Of a DNA stretch of 15,385 nucleotides, positions 1 through 6,792 are shown one piece after another. The notes under the pieces were generated by a model. The model did no database searches and was not told the DNA's origin. It saw nothing but the letters and a program-made list of their open reading frames with translations. Origin of the DNA: Acidothermales bacterium (GTDB lineage Bacteria; Actinomycetota; Actinomycetes; Streptosporangiales; WHST01); the NCBI GenBank assembly GCA_017354575.1, contig JAFMQP010000042.1, forward strand, positions 1 through 15,385, in the 5' to 3' direction. A program made the translations under genes and the position numbers. Positions within the stretch are counted from its first letter, which is position 1. Every line of letters starts with the position of its first letter.

Positions 1-1
1 C

Positions 2-742
2 GACGAACGCGAAGCGGCCGTGCGAGAGGCGCGCGCCGACGCCGAGGCCGCCCGCGAGCGGCTGCTCACGGTGCTCGCCGAGCACGACCTGCCGGCGCCC
101 GATGGCGCCGACGCCGCCGCCGTCTCGACCACGGTCGCGGTCGCCGTGACGCACGCCGAGAGCGAGCACGACCGGCTGCGCGACCGGCTCGAGCAGCTCG
201 CCGCCCACCTCGCCGACCGCGACCGCTACACCGCCGAGAGCCGGGTGGCCAAGTCGCTCGCCGACCACCTGCGGGCGAACAACTTCGAGCGCTGGCTGCT
301 GCAGGAGGCGCTCGACAGCCTGGTCGAGGGAGCGTCCCGGATCATCGGCCAGCTGTCCGCCGGCCAGTACGGGCTCGGGCACGCCGACGGCGACCTGTTC
401 GTCGTCGACCACCACGACGCCGACCTGCGCCGGCCGGTCCGCACGCTCTCCGGCGGCGAGACGTTCCAGGCCTCGCTCGCGTTCGCGCTGGCGCTGTCCG
501 AGCAGCTCGCCGGCATGTCCGACACGCGGACGAGCCTCGGGTCGATCCTGCTCGACGAGGGCTTCGGCACGCTCGACGCCGCGACCCTCGACACCGTGGC
601 GGCGACGTTGGAGAACCTCGCCGCCGACGGCGACCGTGTGGTCGGCATCGTCACCCACGTGCCCGCGCTCGCCGAGCGCGTACCCGTCCGGTTCGAGCTC
701 ACCAAGGACGCCCACGGCGCCCACGTCGAGCGGGTCGGGTGA
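2..742 (+). CDS. sbcC: Exonuclease subunit SbcC, C-terminal part (5' end outside window)
   Basis: This is the C-terminal third of an SbcC/Rad50-type SMC-like ATPase, which with the SbcD nuclease opens hairpins and processes double-strand DNA ends. The frame is open to the window edge, so the GTG at 20 is internal. Visible residues are the end of the coiled-coil arm (Glu/Arg/Ala-rich, about residues 1-110 of the fragment) and then the C-terminal ATPase lobe. That lobe holds the ABC signature LSGGE (bases 446-460), a Walker B with the Rad50-type LLDEGFGTLD (about 548-577) and a switch histidine in IVTHVPALAER. The arrangement LSGGETF...LDEGFGTLD is diagnostic of SbcC rather than of transporters. 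The N-terminal Walker A, the zinc hook and sbcD must lie upstream of the window. The stop is 7 bases before the next start, so the two genes are probably co-transcribed. Confidence 0.93.
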   Translation, partial: DEREAAVREARADAEAARERLLTVLAEHDLPAPDGADAAAVSTTVAVAVTHAESEHDRLRDRLEQLAAHLADRDRYTAESRVAKSLADHLRANNFERWLLQEALDSLVEGASRIIGQLSAGQYGLGHADGDLFVVDHHDADLRRPVRTLSGGETFQASLAFALALSEQLAGMSDTRTSLGSILLDEGFGTLDAATLDTVAATLENLAADGDRVVGIVTHVPALAERVPVRFELTKDAHGAHVERVG

Positions 743-749
743 GCCGCGG

Positions 750-1694
750 ATGCGCATGCACGTCGACGCCTGGGACCCCGGGTACGGCACCGGCTACGAC
801 GCGCCGGACGACGACGGCGAGCTCGCGAGCGACGTCACCGTCGAGCTGCCGCCCGCGACGTGGCGGCCGTTGTCCCCGCCGGCCGACGTCCGGCCGGCAG
901 ACGTGGTGCTGTTCGTCGACGGCGTGCGGCGTCTCGACGCGAACGTCTGGGTGGTCGAGGACGACGGCACCACGCATCCCGGCCTGTGCGCGTCCTACGC
1001 GGCGGGCGTCGTGCGCTGCGACGGCGTCGCGCGGGTCGTGGCGCAGCAGGTGCGCCGAGGTGTGTTCACGCCGAGCGCCTCGGTCGCCGACGTCGATGTG
1101 AGCGGCACCGTGCCGGTCACCTACGTCGCCCACCACGTCGCGCGCACCGACCCGGACGCGCCGCGCCTCGCCGTCCAGGACCAGCTGCGGCTCACCGAGA
1201 TCGCCGTGGCCGAGCTCGCCCGCGACGGGGACGCCGACGACGGCGACCTCCTCGTCGTCGACGGCCCGCTGCGTGCCCGCACGCACCTGCCGCGGACGCT
1301 CGGCTACGTGAAGACGCAGGAGCGCCGCTACCTGCCGCAGGAGCTCGACGCCGTCGTCGCCGACCTCGCGCCGGGCCGGCGCACGCCGGTGTTCCTGATG
1401 GGCAGCCGGTGGCGCAGGTTCGCCTGGTACCTCAGGCTGCCGGGGCCGGCCGGTCCGCCCTGGGCGGGCATCGTCCGGGTGGAGTGCGCGGCGGAGCTGG
1501 CGATCGAGGACGTCGTCGCGCTCGCCGACGCGTCCGCCGCGACGCTGCCGCGGTTCGCGAGCCGCGAGCACCGCGACCCGCGCGCGCCGCAGAACCTGGT
1601 GCCGATCGCCGGCCTGGAGCGCGCGCTGCGGGCGCGCCTCGGTGACCCGCGTCTCCTGCGCCGCGGCCTGCGCACGGCTGTCGCAGCCGGCTGA
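750..1694 (+). CDS. NurA-like DNA end-processing nuclease domain protein
   Basis: A 314-residue soluble protein. Its motif layout resembles the NurA nuclease fold: an Asp-Gly in a hydrophobic strand (VVLFVDGVRRLDA, D57-G58), a second Asp-Gly (DLLVVDGPLR, D171-G172), a following lysine in GYVKTQERRYLP (K188), and a C-terminal conserved-looking HRDPRAPQNLVPI segment (H274). In NurA these Asp residues bind the catalytic Mn2+. The ATG at 750 was chosen because it follows the sbcC stop by 7 bases with GGGTGAG as a ribosome site; ATG 756 is an alternative. Archaeal NurA works with HerA, Rad50 and Mre11 on 5' ends. Lying directly behind sbcC fits a role in the same repair step, but I see no HerA in the window. 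The family call rests on motif recognition, not alignment; a related RNase-H-like fold of unknown activity is possible. Confidence 0.62.
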   Translation: MRMHVDAWDPGYGTGYDAPDDDGELASDVTVELPPATWRPLSPPADVRPADVVLFVDGVRRLDANVWVVEDDGTTHPGLCASYAAGVVRCDGVARVVAQQVRRGVFTPSASVADVDVSGTVPVTYVAHHVARTDPDAPRLAVQDQLRLTEIAVAELARDGDADDGDLLVVDGPLRARTHLPRTLGYVKTQERRYLPQELDAVVADLAPGRRTPVFLMGSRWRRFAWYLRLPGPAGPPWAGIVRVECAAELAIEDVVALADASAATLPRFASREHRDPRAPQNLVPIAGLERALRARLGDPRLLRRGLRTAVAAG

Positions 1695-1707
1695 CAGGCT
1701 GGGCCGC

Positions 1708-2931
1708 ATGACGGTCCGGGCGAGCGCGGCGACGGGAACGGACCTGCGCAGGGCGCGGGTCGCCGCCGTCGCCACCGCGGTCGTGTTCGCCGCGAATGGC
1801 GCGCTGTACGGCAGCTGGGTCACCCGGATCCCGGCCGTCCGCGACCACGTCGCCGCCGACCCCGGTGCGCTCGGCCTGGCGCTGCTCTGCCTCGGTGGCG
1901 CGTCGCTGCTCTCCATGCCCACGACCGGCGCGCTGGTCCGGCGGTTCGGCAGCCGAGCGGTCTGCACGGTCACCGCGCTGCTCTCGGCGGTGGGGTTCAC
2001 GCTCGCCGGCACCGTGCCGACGGTGTGGGCGCTGGGCATCGCGCTGGGGTTCGCCGGGCTGAGCTGGGGCGTCTGGGACGTCGCGATGAACGTCCAGGGG
2101 CACGACGTCGAGCGCCGGCTGGGCCGCGACATCATGCCGCGCTACCACGCCTGCTGGAGCGGCGGCAGCATCGTCGGCTCGGCCGCCGGCGCGGTCGTCG
2201 CGAGCCACGGGATCCTGCCCAGCTGGCACTTCGGCGTCGCGGGCGCGGCGATGTTCGTCGGCACGACGCTCGCGGCGACGCGGTTCCTGCCCGACCGGAC
2301 CCACGCCGCGACGCAACCTGCCGGGGAACACCACAGGCCCGCGTGGCGGGTGCTCGACACGCGGCTTGCGCTCATCGGCCTGCTGTGCCTCTGCGGCACG
2401 ATCTGCGAGGGCGCGGCGTCCGACTGGCTCACCCTGCTCTTCCACGACGGCCGCGGCGCGAGCCCGGGTGCCGCCGCCGCGGCGTTCACGACGTACACGG
2501 CGGCCATGGCCGCCGGCCGGTTCCTCGGCACCAACACCATCGCCGCGCTCGGGCGCACCCGCGCGCTCCGGCTCACCGGTCTGGTCGCCGCCGTCGGCAT
2601 CGCGTGCGCGCTGGTCGTGCCCACGTACGCCGGCGGCCTGGTCGGCACCGCGCTGTGGGGCCTCGGCATCTCGATCGTGTTCCCGGCCGCGATGAGCTCC
2701 GCAGGCGACGCCGGACGCCGGCCCGCGGACGCGATCGCGGCGGTGTCGACGGTCGGCTACGGCGGGTTCCTCATCGGCCCGCCGCTCATCGGCTTCCTGG
2801 CCCGCGCGTTCGAGCTGCGCAACGCGCTCTGGGTCGTCGCCGTCCTCGCCGGCGGCATCGCCGTGCTCGCCTTCACCGCCGGGCAACGACGGTACGCGAC
2901 CGGCGGAGACCGTCACGACGCGGGCAGGTAG
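1708..2931 (+). CDS. MFS transporter, YbjJ/fucose-permease-like
   Basis: A 407-residue integral membrane protein with about 12 hydrophobic segments, typical of the major facilitator superfamily. After a short basic N-terminus (about 15 residues) comes TM1 with FAANGALYGSWVTRIPAVRD (residues 27-46), a phrase characteristic of the YbjJ-like branch. The loop between TM2 and TM3 carries GALVRRFGSR (residues 74-83), a degenerate form of MFS motif A. A further marker is RYHACWSGGSIVGS in the first half. The substrate cannot be read from the sequence; relatives are annotated as sugar or drug permeases. The start is the ATG at 1708, 13 bases after the upstream stop, preceded by CAGGCT at 1695-1700, close to an actinobacterial -10, so it may have its own start site as well as read-through from the sbcC operon. 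Its last 19 bases overlap the convergent ABC-F gene. Confidence 0.88.
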   Translation: MTVRASAATGTDLRRARVAAVATAVVFAANGALYGSWVTRIPAVRDHVAADPGALGLALLCLGGASLLSMPTTGALVRRFGSRAVCTVTALLSAVGFTLAGTVPTVWALGIALGFAGLSWGVWDVAMNVQGHDVERRLGRDIMPRYHACWSGGSIVGSAAGAVVASHGILPSWHFGVAGAAMFVGTTLAATRFLPDRTHAATQPAGEHHRPAWRVLDTRLALIGLLCLCGTICEGAASDWLTLLFHDGRGASPGAAAAAFTTYTAAMAAGRFLGTNTIAALGRTRALRLTGLVAAVGIACALVVPTYAGGLVGTALWGLGISIVFPAAMSSAGDAGRRPADAIAAVSTVGYGGFLIGPPLIGFLARAFELRNALWVVAVLAGGIAVLAFTAGQRRYATGGDRHDAGR

Positions 2932-4535
2932 CGGCCGGACTCGACCCGGGCGTGGTCGCCGTCCCAGCGCTTGCGCAGCCACCGGTCGTGGCTGACGACG
3001 ACCACCGGGCCACGGCGGCGTCGCACCGCCTCCTCCAGCTCCTCCACGAGTACGAGGGACAGGTGGTCGGTCGGCTCGTCTAGCAGCAGCACGTCCGGGT
3101 CGGCGACCAGCAGCCGCGCCAGCGCCAGCCGGCGCTGCTGTCCGATCGACAGCCGGCCCACCGGCGTGCGCAGCTCGCGCGGATGCAGCAGGCCCAGGTC
3201 GAGCAGGTCGGAGACGTGCTCCTCGGGCGAACCGGGCCGCCCGTCCGCGAACGCCGCGACGGCACTGCGGCCGGGCTCCGGCCAGCGCACCTCCTGCGTC
3301 AACAGCCCGACACGGACGCCCTTCCTGGTGAGCACCGCACCGCGCTCAGGTGCCAGGCCGCCGGCGAGCAACGCGAGCAGTGTCGACTTCCCCGCGCCGT
3401 TCGGGCCGGTCACGAGCAACCGCGTGTCGTGCAGCACGTCCAGCACCGGCACGTACAGCCGTCCCGGCACGGAGGCGCCGCGCACCGAGATCGCGACGCC
3501 GTCGGCGACGGCCGTGTCGGCACGGGGCGTGAACCGCAGCGGCTTCGGCGGCTTCGGGACACGGTTCTCGCGCAGCACCTCCAGCCGCTGCTCGGCGTCG
3601 CGGACCCGCCGGCTCACCACCGCGTCGACGCGCTCGCCCTTGAACCTCACGATGAACTTGTCGTTGTCGGTGGGTCCGCGCCCAGGCGCCACCCGGTGCG
3701 TGGTGCCCTTCGCGAACCGGGTCAGCCGGTTCGTCTCGTCCCGCCAGTCCTGGTAGGCCGCCTCCCAGCGGTGGCGTTCCGCGGCCTTCCCGTCCAGGTA
3801 GTCGGTGTACGCGCCGCCGTAACGGGTCGCGCCGTTCCGCCCCGGGTCGAGGTCGACGATCGACGTGCACACGGCGTCGAGGAACGCCCGGTCGTGGCTG
3901 ACCGCGACGACGACGCCCGGCCGGTCGGCGAGCACGCCTTCGAGGTACGCGAGCGCCGCGTCGTCCAGATGGTTCGTGGGCTCGTCGAGCAGCAGCAGCT
4001 CCGGCCGGCGGACGAGCAGGCCGGTGAGGGCGAGCCGGGACCGTTGCCCGCCGGAGATGGTGCCGAGCGTCCGGTCGCGCGGCAGGTCGCCGACGCCGAG
4101 TCCGTCGAGCGCGGCGTCGACGCGCACCTGGGCGGTCCACACGTCGCGGGCCTCCGCCTCGGCGAGCGCGTCCGCGTACGCGCTCAGCACCGCGGGATCC
4201 TGGTCGCCGGCCATCCGCTCGGCGAGCGCCGCCAGCCGGTCCTCGACGGCGTGCAGGTCGCGCAGCGCGCCGTCGAGCAGGTCGCCGACGGTCGCGGACG
4301 GCGGGAGTCGTACCTGCTGCGGCAGGTGGCCGAGCGTGCCGTGCACGGCGACCGTGCCGGCGTCGGGCGTCTCCTCGCCGGCGATGAGACGCAGCAGCGT
4401 CGACTTGCCGGACCCGTTCTCCCCGACGACGCCGAGCCGCTCGCCGGCACCGGCGACGAGCGCGGGCAGGTCGACGACCACGCGGTCGGCATAGGACTTC
4501 CGCAGGCCGGTGACACGCAGGTGTGCGGCGGACAC
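2913..4535 (-). CDS. ABC-F family ATPase (ribosome-protection / antibiotic-resistance type)
   Basis: A 540-residue protein with two ABC ATPase domains in one chain and no membrane segments, i.e. ABC-F. Domain 1: Walker A GENGSGKST (38-46), signature SGGQ (161-164), Walker B LLLLDEPTNHL with E185. Linker: a basic helical stretch at about 246-338 including GRGPTDNDKF. Domain 2: Walker A GPNGAGKST (377-385), signature LSIGQ (462-466), Walker B LLLLDEPTDHLS with E487, and switch SHD at about 515-517. ABC-F proteins bind the ribosomal E site and reach the P-site tRNA and peptidyl-transferase centre. The LSIGQ and DEPTDHLS variants and the DNDK linker resemble the Streptomyces macrolide/lincosamide resistance group (TlrC/LmrC type), but resistance is an inference. 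The start is the GTG at 4535, where homology begins; the in-frame ATG at 4622 would add a 29-residue tail unlike an ABC-F. The leader shows competing inverted arms. Confidence 0.9.
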   Translation of the reverse strand: MSAAHLRVTGLRKSYADRVVVDLPALVAGAGERLGVVGENGSGKSTLLRLIAGEETPDAGTVAVHGTLGHLPQQVRLPPSATVGDLLDGALRDLHAVEDRLAALAERMAGDQDPAVLSAYADALAEAEARDVWTAQVRVDAALDGLGVGDLPRDRTLGTISGGQRSRLALTGLLVRRPELLLLDEPTNHLDDAALAYLEGVLADRPGVVVAVSHDRAFLDAVCTSIVDLDPGRNGATRYGGAYTDYLDGKAAERHRWEAAYQDWRDETNRLTRFAKGTTHRVAPGRGPTDNDKFIVRFKGERVDAVVSRRVRDAEQRLEVLRENRVPKPPKPLRFTPRADTAVADGVAISVRGASVPGRLYVPVLDVLHDTRLLVTGPNGAGKSTLLALLAGGLAPERGAVLTRKGVRVGLLTQEVRWPEPGRSAVAAFADGRPGSPEEHVSDLLDLGLLHPRELRTPVGRLSIGQQRRLALARLLVADPDVLLLDEPTDHLSLVLVEELEEAVRRRRGPVVVVSHDRWLRKRWDGDHARVESGRYLPAS

Positions 4536-4559
4536 GAGAGCACCCGTTCTCGTTCGAGA
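4535..4559 (-). promoter_or_regulatory. Competing inverted arms at the ABC-F start codon (possible translational control)
   Basis: Read on the minus strand there are three short arms, TCTCG, CGAGA, TCTCG. The third ends on the first base of the GTG start codon. Pairing of arms 2 and 3 would put the only SD-like sequence (GGGTG) in an 8-base loop and the start at the stem base. Pairing of arms 1 and 2 would free it. The arms are only 5 bases, so this may be chance. Attenuation in the leader is known for antibiotic-resistance ABC-F genes. Confidence 0.3.
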
Positions 4560-4668
4560 CGACCCGCCGGGCTCGCTGCCACGGACGCGGGACGGACGGT
4601 GCTCAGTTGCGCATGTCTCCATCGTGCCACGCGGCGGCCCGTTCGTGCGACGATCGACGGAGCCGACC

Positions 4669-4674
4669 GGAGAG
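4669..4674 (+). promoter_or_regulatory. Ribosome binding site of the LLM oxidoreductase
   Basis: GGAGAG lies 9 bases before the ATG at 4684 and fixes that start over the in-frame upstream starts. The longer version would have to begin inside the divergent promoter region. Confidence 0.7.
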
Positions 4675-4683
4675 CGAGCGAAC

Positions 4684-5490
4684 ATGCCACGCATCGAGCT
4701 GGGCCCGCTGGGCGCCGTCATCAGTCCCGCTCCCGACCCCGTCACGACGGCGGCGGCCGCGGCCGAGGTCGAGGGCGCCGGCTTTCCCACGATCTGGCTG
4801 GCAGGTGGAGCGCTGGAGAGCCTCGAGCAGGTGACCGCCGCAGTGACGGCGACGCGCAGCGCCCGCATCGGCACGGCCATCATCTCCGTGGACAGGTTCG
4901 GCGCCGCGGACGTCGCCTCCCGCTACGCGGACCTGCAGGGCGAGCACCCGGGCCGGTTCGTGGTCGGCCTCGGCGGTGCGCACGGTGCGAAGCCGCTCGC
5001 CACGTTGCGCGCGTACCTCGACACCCTGGACACGGTGCCGCGGGAGTCGATCGTGCTCTCCGCGCTCGGCCCGCGCATGCTCGAGCTCGCGCGCGACCGG
5101 TCGTCCGGCGCGATCCCCGTCCTCGTCACTCCCGAGTACGCGGCCCGGGCCCGGGAGACGCTGGGCGACGACGCTACACTCGCGGTCCAGCTGATGGTGG
5201 TGCTCGAGACCGACGCCGAACGCGCCCGGGCGGCCGCCCGACAGCCACTCAGCTTCCTGCGGCAGGTGCCCGGGTACTCGGCGAACTTCCGCCGGATGGG
5301 TTTCACCGACGACGACATCGAACAGCTAAGCGACCGCATCGTCGACGCGCTCGTGGCCTGGGGCGACGGGGACGAGATCGCCGCACGCGTGGCGCAGTTC
5401 CACGCCGCCGGCGCCGACCACGTCACGGTCATGCCCCTCGTCACCGACCCGTCACCGTGGAAGGCACTCGGCTCCGCCCTGCTGCGCTAA
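4684..5490 (+). CDS. F420-dependent LLM-class oxidoreductase (TIGR03620-like)
   Basis: A 268-residue luciferase-like (TIM-barrel) oxidoreductase that would use coenzyme F420 to reduce or oxidise an unknown substrate in the cytoplasm. Features typical of the MSMEG_4141/TIGR03620 group are visible: an N-terminal LGAV...AEVEGAGFPTIWLAGG strand-helix, HPGRFVVGLGG in the middle, KPLATLRAYLDTLD, then LSALGPRMLELA, TPEYAARARETLG, and a C-terminal FTDDDIEQLSDRIVDALVAWGD...HAAGADHVTV. The loop after VVGLGG is short compared with relatives, whose SHAPLVEG-type segment is largely absent here, which may alter substrate access. It is divergent from the ABC-F gene (148 bases between starts) and its last 4 bases overlap the convergent glgA. 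No pathway partner sits next to it. F420 use is inferred from the family. Confidence 0.86.
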   Translation: MPRIELGPLGAVISPAPDPVTTAAAAAEVEGAGFPTIWLAGGALESLEQVTAAVTATRSARIGTAIISVDRFGAADVASRYADLQGEHPGRFVVGLGGAHGAKPLATLRAYLDTLDTVPRESIVLSALGPRMLELARDRSSGAIPVLVTPEYAARARETLGDDATLAVQLMVVLETDAERARAAARQPLSFLRQVPGYSANFRRMGFTDDDIEQLSDRIVDALVAWGDGDEIAARVAQFHAAGADHVTVMPLVTDPSPWKALGSALLR

Positions 5491-6680
5491 CCGAGCACGG
5501 ACCGGTAGATCGCGCGGGTGCGTTCCGCGATGACCGACCAGTCGAATGCCTCGATGGCGCGACGGCGGCCGGCGCGGCCCATCCCGGCGGCGCGGGCGGG
5601 GTCCGCGAGCAGGGCGGCCAGCCGCTCGCGGAGGTCGGCGACGAACCGGTCGGGGTGCAGCGGCGTCCCCGTGCCGTCGGTCGCCTGGTCGATCGGCACC
5701 AGCAGGCCGGTCTCGCCGTCGGCCACCACCTCGGGGATCCCGCCGGTGGCGGTGGCGACGACCGCCGCCTCGCACGCCATCGCCTCGAGGTTGACGATGC
5801 CCATCGGCTCGTAGACCGACGGGCAGCAGAACACGGTGGCGTGGCTCAACACCTGGACCACCTCCGGCTTGGGCAGCATCCGCTCGGCCCAGACGACGCC
5901 GTCGCGCTCGTCGCGCAGGCTCTGCACCAGGCCGGTCACCTCCGCGGCGATCTCGGGTGTGTCGGGCGCGCCGGCGAGGAAGACCAGCTGCACGTCCGAG
6001 TCGAGGCCGTGCGCCGCGCGCAGCAGGTACGGCAGTCCCTTCTGCCGCGTGATCCGCCCCACGAACACGACGCTGCGGCGGTCCGGATCGATGCCCAGGC
6101 GCGCGAGCACGTCGGTGCCCCGGTCGGGCGCGTACTGCGCCGAGTCGATGCCGTTGTGGACGACGCCGACCCGTGCCGGGTCGATCGCCGGGTAGCAGCG
6201 CAGCACGTCCTCGCGCATGCCCGCCGACACCGCGATCACCGCGTCGGCGTGCTCCAGGGCGGTGCGCTCGCACCAGGAGGACAGCGCGTAGCCACCGCCG
6301 AGCTGCTCGGCCTTCCACGGGCGCAACGGCTCCAGGCTGTGCGTCGTCGCGACATGCGGGACGTCGTGCAGCAGCTTCGCGACGTGGCCCGCGAGGTTGG
6401 CGTACCAGGTGTGGCTGTGCACGACGTCGGTGCCCGCGGCGCCGGCGCTCATCGCCAGGTCGACGCCCATGACCTGCAACGCGGCGTTCGCCCCGGCGAG
6501 CGTGTCCGGCGTCTGGTACGCCGTGACCCCGGGCTCGTCGCGCTCCGCGCCGAAGCAGCGCACCCGGACGTCGGGCGGGTCGGGCAGGCGGCGCAGCTCG
6601 GCGGCCAGGTACTCGAGGTGCACACCGGCACCGCCGTAGACCTCCGGCGGGTACTCCCTCGTCAGCAGGTCGACGCGCAT
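5487..6680 (-). CDS. glgA: GlgA/GlgM: glycogen synthase or alpha-maltose-1-phosphate synthase (GT4)
   Basis: A 397-residue GT-B glycosyltransferase of family GT4, the short actinobacterial glycogen-synthase type (TIGR02149). Sequence marks: LTREYPPEVYGGAGVH (7-21) at the sugar-nucleotide site, DVVHSHTWYANLAGH (85-99), the VGRITRQKG basic pocket (R212, K214), and the E-x7-E motif EPMGIVNLE (E291, E299). In mycobacteria the counterpart GlgM joins ADP-glucose and glucose-1-phosphate into maltose-1-phosphate, the GlgE pathway substrate. It lies divergent from glgC there too, so that activity is likely here. Classical glycogen elongation is the alternative. The start is the ATG at 6680, supported by GGAAAG 8 bases upstream (6689-6694). 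It is divergent from glgC with a 112-base gap containing a perfect palindrome, and its 3' end overlaps the LLM gene by 4 bases. No glgE, glgB or glgP is visible. Confidence 0.93.
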   Translation of the reverse strand: MRVDLLTREYPPEVYGGAGVHLEYLAAELRRLPDPPDVRVRCFGAERDEPGVTAYQTPDTLAGANAALQVMGVDLAMSAGAAGTDVVHSHTWYANLAGHVAKLLHDVPHVATTHSLEPLRPWKAEQLGGGYALSSWCERTALEHADAVIAVSAGMREDVLRCYPAIDPARVGVVHNGIDSAQYAPDRGTDVLARLGIDPDRRSVVFVGRITRQKGLPYLLRAAHGLDSDVQLVFLAGAPDTPEIAAEVTGLVQSLRDERDGVVWAERMLPKPEVVQVLSHATVFCCPSVYEPMGIVNLEAMACEAAVVATATGGIPEVVADGETGLLVPIDQATDGTGTPLHPDRFVADLRERLAALLADPARAAGMGRAGRRRAIEAFDWSVIAERTRAIYRSVLG

Positions 6681-6701
6681 CCGCCCGGCTTTCCATCGTC
6701 T

Positions 6702-6713
6702 CGGTGTACACCG
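6702..6713. promoter_or_regulatory. Perfect 12-base palindrome between glgA and glgC (operator-like)
   Basis: CGGTGTACACCG is a perfect inverted repeat with no spacer, 21 bases upstream of the glgA start and 79 bases upstream of the glgC start. Its core fits GTNTANAC, the published consensus for HutC-type GntR regulators, and differs from the DasR core GGTCTAGACC only at the two symmetric inner positions. A possible glgA -10 (TACGTT on the minus strand, 6722-6717) would place transcription start inside it, compatible with repression. The binding protein is unknown. Confidence 0.5.
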
Positions 6714-6756
6714 GGGAACGTACTACGAACGGCCGGGTGGCACGCCGCCAGATGAG

Positions 6757-6785
6757 CAGACAGGACGACGTGACGGCTCTAGGGT
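6757..6785 (+). promoter_or_regulatory. glgC promoter, likely leaderless
   Basis: CAGACA (6757-6762, 4 of 6 to TTGACA) is followed after 17 bases by TAGGGT (6780-6785, TANNNT). The hexamer ends 7 bases before the ATG at 6793, so transcription would begin at or next to the start codon. AGGG within the same stretch (6781-6784) could instead act as a ribosome site at 8 bases, so both readings support the ATG at 6793. Confidence 0.5.
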
Positions 6786-6792
6786 GCGTGGT

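Noticed and set aside
4536..4622. Longer ABC-F start at ATG 4622 adding METCATEHRP...
   Set aside because: The 29 extra residues resemble no ABC-F N-terminus, and the ATPase fold begins right after the GTG at 4535. Kept only as an alternative.
3183..6755. A very long plus-strand open frame (1190 codons) across the ABC-F, LLM and glgA genes
   Set aside because: It runs antisense to or out of frame with three well-supported genes, is dominated by Arg/Ala/Gly/Val and His, and has no domain. Such frames are expected in DNA with this GC content.
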